This document shows, in pieces, positions 1-7,665 of a stretch of 64,000 bases of DNA. Source of the DNA: Pirellulales bacterium (GTDB lineage Bacteria > Planctomycetota > Planctomycetia > Pirellulales > UBA1268). A model generated the notes under the pieces. That model saw only the letters and a list, made by a program, of their open reading frames with translations. It had not been told where the DNA came from and made no database searches. Position numbers and translations under genes: made by a program. The stretch is taken from the NCBI GenBank assembly GCA_018401745.1, contig JAGYJY010000018.1, forward strand, positions 1 to 64,000, read 5' to 3'. Position 1 is the first letter of the stretch. Each line of letters begins with the position of its first letter.

Positions 1-39
1 GGGGTCAAGAGGTCGCAGGTTCAAGTCCTGTCGCCCCGA
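1..39 (+). tRNA. tRNA-Pro(GGG), 3' part only (cut by window edge)
   Basis: The sequence shows a T-arm (GCAGG, loop TTCAAGT, CCTGT) followed by acceptor strand CGCCCCG and discriminator A. Upstream, GGGGTCAAG fits the end of a GGG anticodon loop and the 3' anticodon stem TCAAG. The duplicate at 2295 shows the preceding CT, giving loop CTGGGGG. The identity is inferred from these arms because the 5' half lies outside the window. An intact gene on this side would fit the usual outcome of integration into a tRNA 3' end. Confidence 0.75.
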
Positions 40-47
40 TTTTCTGA

Positions 48-71
48 AAAGGCCTGTTTTTACGGGCCTTT
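48..71 (+). terminator. weak hairpin after the tRNA
   Basis: AAAGGCC and GGCCTTT pair around a ten-base U-rich loop just after the tRNA end. No U tract follows the stem, so intrinsic termination is only possible. Confidence 0.35.
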
Positions 72-567
72 CGTGAGCTGTCATGAGGCGGCCGCGCTGG
101 TCGGAGCGACTCGTTCGTGCCGCAAGGCGGAGTGCCTGCCCGTTCTCGCTAGTGCCGGCAGTAGGCGGGACGTTTGTGCCTGTGGCGGTCGCGCGGCAGT
201 GCGATATCGACCTCTATGCCAGTGATCGGTGGTAGGGTAGCGAACGGGATCATATCGCTCGGCGTGGTTCGCGATTCGCCAACGCCCGCGGCGAAGTCGA
301 CCCAGTTCTTGGACAGTGCCTTCAGATCTATCGGCACTGCGGAAACTCCGTTCGCGTGTAAAGCGGGCGGAGAGCATCGTAAGTCGCCGCTCACGAAGAC
401 CTCGGTGCGGTGACGAACGTCCTGCTCCGTGAGGTGCCCTCAATACACTGGGACGGCGAGGACGTTCACGCGGCACGGAGCGCGGCCGGGCAGCAGAGCG
501 AAGAGAATGTTTCGTGATCGCCATGCAGGCTACGCTGCCCCGCGCCCGCATCGGCATCGCCAGGTTA
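50..567. other. no confident gene
   Basis: Open frames here are short and overlapping. The only one with protein-like composition is 149-394 on the minus strand (81 codons, LKALSKNWVDF near its middle). I do not recognise it. It could be a decayed downstream part of the minus-strand gene at 568-1035. Confidence 0.3.
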
Positions 568-1035
568 TTAAAGATTGGATGAGCCAAGCAGCCTCGTGAG
601 GTGTTCTTTGGCGAGGGTTTGCTCACGTGCCCGGCCGCCGCGGAGCGCGTCGATCAGAGCCAAGCAGGCACAGAGGTGCGGATCGGCACGTGCTGCAACA
701 GGTGCCGACGGATACAGGGGCTCAAACGCTTCTCCGCGAGCCTCGCCCATGGCATCAGGCCAGACCGGGATCGGGTCGAGGTCGGCGTGAATCAGCTCAG
801 AGAGAGGCAACGCGGCGTGGGCGGTTGGCATGCCTGGCGTCATGCTGCCGCGAACCGCCGGGAACGCGTAGCGAAGCCCGTGCAGCACGAACTCTCGGAT
901 GGCGTGGCGGACGGGAATGCGGTTTCCGCGAAGGAGGCCGCACGCCGTGACCCATCTCGCCGTATTTTCGTTTGCTTCGGACGTTGCGTCTGCTTCGAAT
1001 GATGCGTATGCTTCGTTTGGAGGATCGAAAGACAT
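568..1035 (-). CDS. hypothetical protein, 155 aa
   Basis: I do not recognise this protein. The frame starts MSFDPPNEAYASF and ends in a basic helical stretch (LALIDALRGGRAREQTLA). The start sits in a CATG shared with the antitoxin start on the other strand (ATG at 1034), so the two genes would be divergent with overlapping start codons. No ribosome-binding site is visible. Composition is protein-like rather than shadow-like, but an antisense artefact remains possible. Confidence 0.4.
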   Translation of the reverse strand: MSFDPPNEAYASFEADATSEANENTARWVTACGLLRGNRIPVRHAIREFVLHGLRYAFPAVRGSMTPGMPTAHAALPLSELIHADLDPIPVWPDAMGEARGEAFEPLYPSAPVAARADPHLCACLALIDALRGGRAREQTLAKEHLTRLLGSSNL

Positions 1036-1507
1036 GGTGGCACAGTTCAGCGACTTTCCGGAAATCGTTACGCCCACGCCGGATGAGGCTCTTCTTGCCC
1101 AAGAGAGTTGTCGGCGGCTTGCCCGCGTTGTCGCGGCCAAGCGGAAGAAGCCGTTTCAATTGCGGATTCAAACCGAGGACGCACCGGAAGAAAGTATCGC
1201 TATCCCGGCGTCAGCCTTTCGGCTGTTGGCCGACATCCTCACGCAGATGTCGCAAGGGAGTGCTGTCACCTTGATTCCGGTGCATGCCGAACTGACCACC
1301 CAGCAGGCGGCAGATATCCTGAACGTGTCGCGCCCGTTCCTCGTTGAGCAACTTGAGAAAAACGTGATTCCGTTCCGCAAGGTCGGCACTCATCGCCGCG
1401 TTCTCTTCAAGGATTTGATGGCGTACAAGCAGGAAATCGATCGCAACCGCTTGAAGGCGCTGGACGAGTTGACGGCCCAGGCTGAAGAACTGGATATGGG
1501 CTACTGA
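1034..1507 (+). CDS. HTH (excisionase-type) antitoxin of a PIN toxin
   Basis: The protein has 157 aa. Its C-terminal half holds a MerR/excisionase-type helix-turn-helix with the usual TTQQAADILNVSRPFL recognition segment at about residues 95-110, followed by a basic strand (RKVGTHRRVLF). This is the architecture of antitoxins that repress their own operon and neutralise a PIN RNase. I chose the ATG at 1034 because GGAGG lies ten bases upstream; the frame is open further upstream but without a comparable site. The stop is one base before the GTG of the toxin gene, so the two are almost certainly cotranscribed. Partner and function come from family knowledge and context. Confidence 0.85.
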   Translation: MVAQFSDFPEIVTPTPDEALLAQESCRRLARVVAAKRKKPFQLRIQTEDAPEESIAIPASAFRLLADILTQMSQGSAVTLIPVHAELTTQQAADILNVSRPFLVEQLEKNVIPFRKVGTHRRVLFKDLMAYKQEIDRNRLKALDELTAQAEELDMGY

Positions 1508-1508
1508 T

Positions 1509-2078
1509 GTGAGCAACTTCACGGTGCTCTATGACGCATGCGTCCTGTATCCCGCACCGCTTCGCGACCTGCTGATGCATGTCGCGGTTACGGATCTATA
1601 CCGTGCCAAATGGACCGAGGCTATCCATGATGAGTGGACGAGGAATGTTCTCAAAGCTCGCCCGGATCTGAAGCCGGAACAACTTCAACGAACCCGCCAG
1701 TTGATGAATGCTCACGTCCGGGATTGCCTTGTGGCGGACTACGAGCCCCTCATCGAGGCTGTCATGTTGCCAGATCCAGCGGACCGGCACGTTTTGGCAG
1801 CCGCCATCCACGCAAGCGCCGACATCATCGTGACCTTCAACCTCAAGGATTTTCCCGAGAAAGACTTGAAACGCTATGGGATCGAAGCCCGGCACCCCGA
1901 CGACTTTCTGAGGCTCCAGCTCGATCTGGCTCCGAACGTCGTCTGTGCTGCTGCAAAGCGCCATAGAGCCAGCCTCAAGAACCCCGCCAAGGATGTTGCG
2001 GAGTATCTCGCTGCCCTCGAAGTTCAGGGGCTTGCTCAAACGGTTTCGATACTTCGGAGTTTTGCGGAACTCATTTGA
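1509..2078 (+). CDS. PIN-domain toxin (predicted RNase)
   Basis: The protein has 189 aa and begins at GTG one base after the antitoxin stop. PIN-type acidic positions are visible: the aspartate in LYDACVLYP near the N-terminus, a central HDEW, and the LPDPADRHVLAAAI segment at about residues 95-108, followed by IVTFNLKDFP. These match the PIN_3 group of Mg-dependent endoribonucleases that act as toxins. A roughly 60-residue C-terminal extension rich in alanine and lysine follows the core. The pair is the main cargo of the tRNA-Pro-bounded island. RNA cleavage is predicted from the family. Confidence 0.85.
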   Translation: MSNFTVLYDACVLYPAPLRDLLMHVAVTDLYRAKWTEAIHDEWTRNVLKARPDLKPEQLQRTRQLMNAHVRDCLVADYEPLIEAVMLPDPADRHVLAAAIHASADIIVTFNLKDFPEKDLKRYGIEARHPDDFLRLQLDLAPNVVCAAAKRHRASLKNPAKDVAEYLAALEVQGLAQTVSILRSFAELI

Positions 2079-2294
2079 TGTTACATCGCGTCGTTGTGTT
2101 CCTGCGGCTGCCGCCTGAGCCGTTGGAGGGCCGACTGGCCGGCACTCGCTTACACCGATAAAACCATGAGAAAGATGAAAAATCTGCAAAAATCGGGGTA
2201 AATGAAAAATCTTGCGGGTGGTCCGAAATTGCCGTATTCTTCGAGAAATACGGTGGCTCGGAGCGTTTTTACAGGGCCTCCCAGGGCACTCTGG

Positions 2295-2343
2295 GGGTCA
2301 AGAGGTCGCAGGTTCAAGTCCTGTCGCCCCGATTTTCTGAAAC
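2295..2343 (+). repeat. attR-like copy of the tRNA-Pro 3' end
   Basis: This is an exact 49 bp copy of bases 1-49. The sequence before it (GCACT) cannot pair with the anticodon-stem strand TCAAG, so no complete tRNA can form here. It is a 3' fragment, as expected for the distal attachment site. Confidence 0.8.
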
Positions 2344-2644
2344 ATCTAGAAACAACGCAAAGACGCTCGGTTTGGCTCCGGCCGGAACGGGCTTTTTTCT
2401 TGCGCTGGGCCGGGTGCGGTGTCACACTGGTGTCACACCGGAGGGAGGTGCGCTTGCTCTGACAGTTGGCCGCGCAGAGGGGGCGCTGTGTCGCTTTTGA
2501 GAGAGCGGCGGCGGGGCAAACTTGGCGGAGATTTCTGCCTCGCTGAAGGCTGCTGCTGGCACCGCGTTCACCATGGTCGCGTCGCTGTGTCAGGCCTTTA
2601 GCCTGCATGGAAGTCCTCCCGCCGGCGTTAACGCCACACGTTTT
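2344..2644. other. intergenic; tandem GTGTCACAC motifs
   Basis: No gene is recognised. A near-tandem GGTGTCACACTGGTGTCACA lies at about 2419-2441. Open frames across 2150-2608 translate the tRNA fragment and are artefacts. Confidence 0.4.
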
Positions 2645-3079
2645 TCACGCGCTCAGCGGGTTGCGGAAGCGGAGCTGGGGGAAGCGGCTGAAGTCGCGAT
2701 CGATGGTCCAAAGTTCGTCGATGCCGCTGACGATGCAGCACGCTGCAATCCGAGCGTCGTGGATCATGCCACCGGCGGCGACACTCGCCAGAGCAAGTTC
2801 GTGCAGGGCATCGAGGCAGGCGTCTGAGTCGTGCAGAATCCGCAGGCTTGGTGACTCACGCCATGCCTGAATCTGGCTCACCGCTTCCGCCGGAGTTGAG
2901 GGCGTTCCCCACAGCCCGCGGCGCGTGGCGACCGCGTAGAACTCGACCAGCGAGTGGTAACAGATGGCCCACGGCGCCCTGGCCTCGGCCAGCGTCTTCA
3001 CCGCAGCCATGGCCTGGTCGTGCAGGCTGGCATCGCGACGATGAGCGTGCACAAGAATGTTGGTGTCGATAGCGATCAC
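2645..3079 (-). CDS. vapC: VapC-type PIN toxin
   Basis: The protein has 144 aa and opens with the canonical MIAIDTNILVHAHR segment (first catalytic aspartate). SLVEFYAV supplies the central acidic residue at about 45, and IHDARIAACC and LWTIDRDFSRF supply the C-terminal acids. Length and order are typical for VapC endoribonucleases. Its start overlaps the stop of the upstream vapB by four bases, the usual translational coupling of TA pairs. It appears complete. Confidence 0.9.
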   Translation of the reverse strand: MIAIDTNILVHAHRRDASLHDQAMAAVKTLAEARAPWAICYHSLVEFYAVATRRGLWGTPSTPAEAVSQIQAWRESPSLRILHDSDACLDALHELALASVAAGGMIHDARIAACCIVSGIDELWTIDRDFSRFPQLRFRNPLSA

Positions 3080-3312
3080 GGCTGGAATGCCTGCTGCCGC
3101 AGTTCATCGATTGCGTGATTGATGCGGCCAGCATCCACGGTGGCTGAGGAGCAACCGACGGCGGCGTCTCGCAGTTCAAACCGCTCAGGTTTTTGCTTGA
3201 GGCTTTGCTCGAGCGCATCGAGCACCAGCCGACGCAGCGTGGTCTTGCGGCGGGCGGCCGCTCGCTTCACCCGCTCCATCAGGGCGTCGGGAATATCAAT
3301 GCTTGTTCTCAT
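3076..3312 (-). CDS. vapB: VapB-type antitoxin
   Basis: This 78 aa protein begins MRTSIDIPDALMERVKRAAA, a ribbon-helix-helix start typical of VapB/Arc-type antitoxins that bind operator DNA as dimers. The C-terminal tail (AVGCSSATVDAGRINHAID) would wrap the toxin. The gene overlaps vapC by four bases. Autoregulation is expected from the family, but I did not find a clear operator. Confidence 0.85.
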   Translation of the reverse strand: MRTSIDIPDALMERVKRAAARRKTTLRRLVLDALEQSLKQKPERFELRDAAVGCSSATVDAGRINHAIDELRQQAFQP

Positions 3313-3491
3313 GCATAAATATGTATCTCAAGCCCTCGCCGGCGGCAAGGCCGAAGCTCGCCCCAGAAGGCGGCCCTTGCTACAGCTCAAGCAGCCTTCA
3401 ACCAGCACCAGCCCGACGTCGTGGTGGGGTCGAGCCGTGGGGGAGCCGTGGCCGTGAATCTGAACTCTGGGAACGCCCGGCTCGTCCTGCT

Positions 3492-3623
3492 CTGAGCAAG
3501 ATTCAGTGGTGGGACGCGTGGGTTCCTGCCGACCATCCTCCAGTCCGAGCCATGGTGCAGGTCGGGCTCGGGAAAGCCTGCAAGGTCGAGATGGTGGTGA
3601 CAGCGGCAGTTCCAGACGGGTGA
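3492..3623 (+). pseudogene. RidA (YjgF/UK114) C-terminal fossil
   Basis: About 40 codons match the C-terminal part of RidA-family imine deaminases: a WWDAWVPADHPPVRA segment followed by KVEMVVTAAVPDG, the end of the conserved core. The N-terminal two thirds are absent; upstream sequence to 3313 is not recognisable. It runs straight into the Sir2 fossil, so this is a decayed junction. Confidence 0.6.
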
Positions 3624-3865
3624 CCTCCGAAGCCTGGGCGGCGAATCCAGGGCTCGTGCTGGAGTGCTGCAAACAGCGGCGGCGGGCGGTCCGGGCGGCC
3701 GAGCCCAATGCCGCCCATCAGGCCCTGGTGGACCTCGAGCGGGCCTACGACGTCCGGATCGTCCCCCAGAACGTCGACGACCTGCACGAGCGGGCGGGCT
3801 CGACGCAGGTGCTGCATCTCCACGGCGAGGTCATGCTGGCCCGGAGCACGTGGCACCCGAGGCTC
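3620..3865 (+). pseudogene. sirtuin (Sir2) internal fossil
   Basis: About 80 codons match the NAD-dependent protein deacetylase family: SEAWAANPGLVL, then PNAAHQALVDLE, then a variant of the TQN-D-LH motif (VPQNVDDLHERAGS) and the catalytic-histidine strand VLHLHGE. The N-terminal NAD-binding GAGIS segment and the C-terminal half are missing. The threonine of the QN motif is proline here. It is non-functional. Confidence 0.75.
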
Positions 3866-3902
3866 GTTCGGCACCTCAGGCAACGCGGTAGAATCGTTCC
3901 CC

Positions 3903-4130
3903 ATGACCCTCTCCGGCGACGAATTTCTGCGGCTCGAAAGCCTGATCTACCGGCGTGTCTCGACTCGCCCGGACTGGCTCAAGGCATGGCGAAACGAGGC
4001 CAACTACGTGCTCTACCTTGCACGCCGGGCCAGTGACGCCGACGACATTGAGTTACTCGAAGAACTGGAAGACCAAGCCCGGGAGATGGCGGACATGGTC
4101 GAGGCCCGGTGGCAGGCAGAGGGGCTTTGA
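3903..4130 (+). CDS. small hypothetical protein, 75 aa
   Basis: I do not recognise the family. The protein starts MTLSGDEFLRLE and ends in an acidic amphipathic helix (DDIELLEELEDQAREMAD), with a likely compact helical fold. GGTAGAAT 17 bases before the ATG resembles a -10 element. It sits alone between the Sir2 and HepT/IS66 fossils. Confidence 0.5.
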   Translation: MTLSGDEFLRLESLIYRRVSTRPDWLKAWRNEANYVLYLARRASDADDIELLEELEDQAREMADMVEARWQAEGL

Positions 4131-4215
4131 AGGCGAGATCAGCGGGCACGAGGCAAGTTTTGCCGAGTTCGTCAATCGCCGAGGCCGCGGGAGCGATCAA
4201 GCCCCGCGGGCCTGC

Positions 4216-4332
4216 TCAGCCGAGCAGTTCGTCAATCGCCTCGATGAGCCGAGGAATGTCGATCTGCACCGCATCCCACAGGACGCGATGATCGATCAGG
4301 TCGTAGCTGTCGGTCAGCACTTCAAAACCGGC
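4216..4332 (-). pseudogene. HepT-like (DUF86) toxin C-terminal fossil
   Basis: Reading on the minus strand to a stop at 4218 gives a segment like the C-terminus of DUF86/HepT HEPN RNases: SYDLIDHRVLWDAVQIDIP followed by a leucine-rich end (LIEAIDELLG). The upstream HEPN helices and any MNT nucleotidyltransferase partner are missing. It adjoins the IS66 fragment. Confidence 0.5.
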
Positions 4333-4400
4333 CACTGATCGGCAGTTGAAAACCGTCCATCTTCACGGAGCATTCCGACCTGCAGGTCTGCTAGCGGCAG

Positions 4401-4598
4401 TCCCGGCGGCTGATTGCGACTCAGGGCGTCGCTCATCTGAATCGGAGGAGGCAGGTCGGTCGCACGACGAAGCAGAACATCCCGCAGGTTTTCACCGGCG
4501 TGCTTTCGGCCACTGAAGAACAGGGCGATCCGGTTTCCGTCACAGGTCGCCACCACGTCGCTGGTAAACAGCACGGAGCCCACCCATGGCCGGTTGGG
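4401..4598 (-). pseudogene. IS66-family transposase fragment
   Basis: About 65 codons match the central region of IS66 TnpC: LFTSDVVATCDGNRIALFF, then GRKHAGENL and LPPPIQMSDALSRN. Both flanks are lost and no terminal inverted repeats are visible. It marks past transposition in a region full of truncated genes. Confidence 0.75.
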
Positions 4599-4640
4599 GA
4601 TTTCCGGGCCCGAGCCGGCGGCCTATTCACGTACGATGTT

Positions 4641-5990
4641 TTACGGGGAGATACGCGGGTGGATTCCCGGATTCCCGCTTTCAGATGGCGCGCGACGGGT
4701 TCCTCGCAGCTCGCCGGCCGGGTAGTCCCGTACTGCGTCGACGACCGCCGCGGCCATCTCTGCCCCTAGGCGACGATAGTCCGCAGGGGTGTTCGGCACT
4801 TCGGGCGTAGGCCCCGCCTCATAGGTGCCCTCAAACGTGATCGCCATCACCGGCGGCCACGCAGGCTGGAGGGTGTAGCGATCGTGCATCATCGACTCCA
4901 CATAGCTGCGGCCCGCCAGGGTTGACTTCGGGTCAGTCTTGCGGAGGGCTCCAAAGGCACTGCGACGCTTGAACGCAGCGACCCAGCGATCTTCCAGTTC
5001 GCGGACCGCTGGGATCACGCCGTTAGGTGGATAGGCCGGCTCATGCACGAAGTGGAAGGGATAGCCTTCGCCATGCGACGCATGGAGATTGAGCAGCAGG
5101 CAAATCGGGGACCTGGCGGGGGCGGTTGGCGTGCCCATGAATCGTTCGATCGTCTCACGGAGGGCGACGATTTCCGGCACCTCCGAGTCGTACGGTGCCG
5201 ACCACTGGACTTCCAGATTCACACTCGTGGCGGTCGTGCGATAGTTGCCCAGTGCGATCCCGTCGGGATTCGGCAGAAGCACGACGTTGACGATCATCTC
5301 CTCCAGAGCGGTGCCGTTGGCGACAAACCAGGAAACCAGTCCCTCACATGTGAAGATCGCGGGTGTTTCCGCAGGATGGACAGCAGACTGGATCCAGACG
5401 CGGCGTTTGGGCCGATCTGGCACCGAGGCATCGGTGAGGCTCAGCATGGTGATGTCTCGTCCTTGACTCGACCGGCCGATGACCTCTTCTCGCACCACGT
5501 CCTGGCCCTTGAGCGAGGCCCGAAAGGCGTCGTGCATCGCCAGCGTGTATGGAAAGTATTTTGCCAGGCGAATCGACGAGGCTCCGACGGGGGTCTGGAT
5601 CGTGAAGGTGTGTGTGTCGGACGCGACCCGGGGAAGCACCCCGGCGATTCGTTCGTAAGAGCGGCCGCCGTCGACGCTCCACACGGGTGTGATCACGTCC
5701 TCATAACCGGCATTGGTAATCTCTATGGCGAGGGTCGTGCCCAAGGCGGGATCGAGGCCGTCGATCTGGAAATGCCACCAGCGTCGGAAGTTGGCAGGCA
5801 GCGTCGTGTCGCCGTTGTCGTCGAGCATGGGAGCCACGATCGTCCACGCATCTCCGGCTGGCATCACCCGTGCACGGCTGGTGTCGATCCGCATCTGCTC
5901 GTCGTCGATGGTGGAGACGCTGGGCTGGGCGGCGGTCGCGGCCTCCACTACGAATGCCATGCAGTTCACGATCCAGAACAGAAGTCGCAT
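4641..5990 (-). CDS. secreted M14-family zinc carboxypeptidase
   Basis: The protein has 449 aa. A signal peptide is likely (hydrophobic core around residues 3-20, ending ATAAQ). A roughly 120-residue beta-rich domain with WWHFQIDG resembles the N-terminal domain of cytosolic-carboxypeptidase-like M14 enzymes. The zinc motif HPAE follows at 205-208, then NPDG near 245, the third ligand region NLHASHG near 300, and a C-terminal ITFEGTYE segment likely holding the general-base glutamate. I chose the ATG at 5990 for the signal peptide; the long upstream extension reads as shadow. The substrate cannot be inferred. Confidence 0.8.
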   Translation of the reverse strand: MRLLFWIVNCMAFVVEAATAAQPSVSTIDDEQMRIDTSRARVMPAGDAWTIVAPMLDDNGDTTLPANFRRWWHFQIDGLDPALGTTLAIEITNAGYEDVITPVWSVDGGRSYERIAGVLPRVASDTHTFTIQTPVGASSIRLAKYFPYTLAMHDAFRASLKGQDVVREEVIGRSSQGRDITMLSLTDASVPDRPKRRVWIQSAVHPAETPAIFTCEGLVSWFVANGTALEEMIVNVVLLPNPDGIALGNYRTTATSVNLEVQWSAPYDSEVPEIVALRETIERFMGTPTAPARSPICLLLNLHASHGEGYPFHFVHEPAYPPNGVIPAVRELEDRWVAAFKRRSAFGALRKTDPKSTLAGRSYVESMMHDRYTLQPAWPPVMAITFEGTYEAGPTPEVPNTPADYRRLGAEMAAAVVDAVRDYPAGELRGTRRAPSESGNPGIHPRISP

Positions 5991-6265
5991 GGTTGCCCCG
6001 GTGAATGCCGCTTGCCCAGGCTGAGCAGAATAGCCGGGCTTCTGGCACCTTCGCCAATGTGTTTCGGTCGGGCGTTGCGGGTGGGCCGAGGTGCGAACGC
6101 CTCGGCTTCGCTGTCGGCATACACAGTGACTGTCTTGCGGTTGGCCATCAGGCCTTCTGCGGGCTGCTCGATCGCCTGCAAGAAACCAACTGGGCCGGTG
6201 CCAAGGGGCACATCGAGAGAAGCTCCGAGGCCAATCACACTCGCCAGCACAAAGATCATCGTCAT
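5966..6265 (-). CDS. small exported hypothetical protein
   Basis: The frame encodes 99 aa with a hydrophobic N-terminus (MTMIFVLASVIGLGASLDVP) preceded by GGAAGG ten bases upstream on the minus strand. The rest is polar and unrecognised (NRKTVTVYADSEAEAF). Its end overlaps the start of the M14 gene by 25 bases, so the two could be cotranscribed. Confidence 0.4.
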   Translation of the reverse strand: MTMIFVLASVIGLGASLDVPLGTGPVGFLQAIEQPAEGLMANRKTVTVYADSEAEAFAPRPTRNARPKHIGEGARSPAILLSLGKRHSPGQPCDFCSGS

Positions 6266-6355
6266 GTCTCAGTCCTTCCGGGTACGGGTTAGAAAAAATC
6301 GTTTGCAGGCTCTTTTCATCCGTTGATTGTGGACGGAGGCTTCTCTGCTTTGAAA

Positions 6356-6529
6356 TCACACACAGTTGAACTGATCGCCCATGCGGCTGCTTGCAGTCGG
6401 CTTGAGCGCGGTCTTGGTGTCAGCAGCATCACCGACCGCCTCAACCGCCTTCGACCCACCGAGCATTGAGAGAAGGCCCGTGCAGAACAACTCGTCTTTT
6501 GCTGCGACCATGACTGGGATCGACGTCAT
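6356..6529 (-). pseudogene. response-regulator receiver fragment
   Basis: 57 codons begin MTSIPVMVAAKDELFCTGLL and continue to VEAVGDAADTKTALK. This resembles beta1 to alpha2 of NarL-type receivers, but the acidic pair and the phospho-acceptor aspartate region are replaced by an early stop. No histidine kinase or output domain is nearby. It is a remnant or a very diverged small protein. Confidence 0.4.
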
Positions 6530-6794
6530 TGGGACTCCAGCTGGTTGGGCACGGTGGTTTTCTGTAAGGCTGTTTGCTCGCTCAGGAAAGGGGGTGTCTG
6601 CCAATTGGGAGGATGTGTTGGCCCGCAAGCTATAGGTGGACCATGAAACGGCATCTCTGACTGCGGCGGTGATGCTGTGAATCGGGGCTGGGCCAAACCA
6701 CACCTGAAAGGCCGTGGGCGAAGCCGAGCGCGGCCGGACTCGGCGGGCTGGGAATGCTCCTGGCGGTCGTGGGCAGTCGGTGAGGCCGCCGGGC

Positions 6795-7106
6795 TCAGAA
6801 CTTGGCATACCCCTTCGCTGATCCCTTGGCCGCCTTCTTATGGCCGTGCCCCGCTTGGTAGCCCCTGCGGTTGTGGTCGTTGTCGTGCAGGGTGAGCAGG
6901 TCTTCGATGCCTAGGGGCCCGGGATCAATGCGGTGGACGGCACGCAGGTGGCCTTGAATCTCTTCAAGGCTGGGCGTCCAGTCGCCGTTCACGTTCCATC
7001 GCGGTCCGGCGATCCGGGAGACGGTTCGGGCGGCTTGAGTGACTGAAGACACGAGAGATATCTTCAGGAAAGCGAGAAAACAGATGCAGGCGGAGCGTCG
7101 ATTCAT
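6795..7106 (-). CDS. small secreted hypothetical protein, His/Asp-rich tail
   Basis: The protein has 103 aa. A hydrophobic N-terminus (ICFLAFLKISLVSSVTQAA) suggests export. The mature part contains HLRAVHRIDPGPLGIEDLLT followed by LHDNDHNRRG, and ends in a Gly/Lys/His tail (GHGHKKAAKGSAKG). I do not know the family, but the ordered central segment argues for a real gene. The tail could bind metal or nucleic acid; that is speculation. Confidence 0.6.
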   Translation of the reverse strand: MNRRSACICFLAFLKISLVSSVTQAARTVSRIAGPRWNVNGDWTPSLEEIQGHLRAVHRIDPGPLGIEDLLTLHDNDHNRRGYQAGHGHKKAAKGSAKGYAKF

Positions 7107-7302
7107 TGCGTCATGCCTTCATGTCGGTCCGCCTGCCAAAAAATAGCACACAAACCCGGATACGGCCGAGCGGAGTCGTGCACAGAAAAAGCTCTCTGGC
7201 TGACCGGCGGGCTGACCCCGTGGAATCCTTTCTGTTGGTGGTGGCGGGGGGCGATGCGTCGCTGGTCCGACAGCGGCAGGATGGCCAGTTGGGCGACACG
7301 AG

Positions 7303-7665
7303 TCACTCCTCCAGCAGCCACTCCCTCGCCCGCTCGACGAGCAGCAGGTCGTGAGCCGATGCCCGCAGTTCCAGCCGGCGTTCGACCTCGGCTTCCTTGG
7401 GGTCGTCGTAGTCTGCCGGATTAAATCGCTCGGTCTGGCGGGCGATGTCGAGAGCGGCCGCGAGCTGCCACTGCTCGAAGATGTCGCGGATCTCCGCCAC
7501 GAATGCCGGAATCTCGTCCCGGAACGCCTCGTCGGTCTCGGCCGCATCCAGGAAATTGATGAACTTCTCACCGACGAGGTAGGAGATCGCCCTGTCGGTG
7601 CCAAACTCGACTTGGATTGCTCGGGCAGCGGCACACTGCTCAGTCCAGATCTGGTGGGGTTTCAT
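7303..7665 (-). CDS. hypothetical protein, partner of DUF6933 gene
   Basis: The protein has 120 aa and is mostly helical and acidic. It starts MKPHQIWTEQCAAARAIQ, contains YLVGEKFINFLDAAETDEAF, and ends LLLVERAREWLLEE. I do not know its function. Its start overlaps the stop of the upstream DUF6933-like gene by four bases, so the two are translationally coupled and probably act together. Confidence 0.75.
   Translation of the reverse strand: MKPHQIWTEQCAAARAIQVEFGTDRAISYLVGEKFINFLDAAETDEAFRDEIPAFVAEIRDIFEQWQLAAALDIARQTERFNPADYDDPKEAEVERRLELRASAHDLLLVERAREWLLEE

Larger units (their letters stand above)
1..2343. mobile_element. small island bounded by a 49 bp tRNA-Pro direct repeat
   Basis: Bases 1-49 and 2295-2343 are identical, covering the last 39 bases of the tRNA plus ten bases beyond it. 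This is the geometry of attL/attR left by a tyrosine integrase using a tRNA 3' end. The enclosed 2.25 kb carries an HTH-antitoxin/PIN-toxin pair and a possible opposite-strand gene. I see no integrase or excisionase-integrase pair, so the element is either non-autonomous or the stub of a larger island. That it moved by site-specific recombination is inferred from the repeat alone. Confidence 0.6.

Noticed and set aside
2150..2608. Minus-strand frame containing GRQDLNLRPLDPQS
   Set aside because: This is the antisense translation of the tRNA-Pro fragment, a well-known annotation artefact. The plus-strand frame with GSRGRRFKSCRP is the same artefact.
5043..6326. 427-codon plus-strand frame
   Set aside because: Antisense to the M14 peptidase, which has clear HPAE and NLHASHG motifs.
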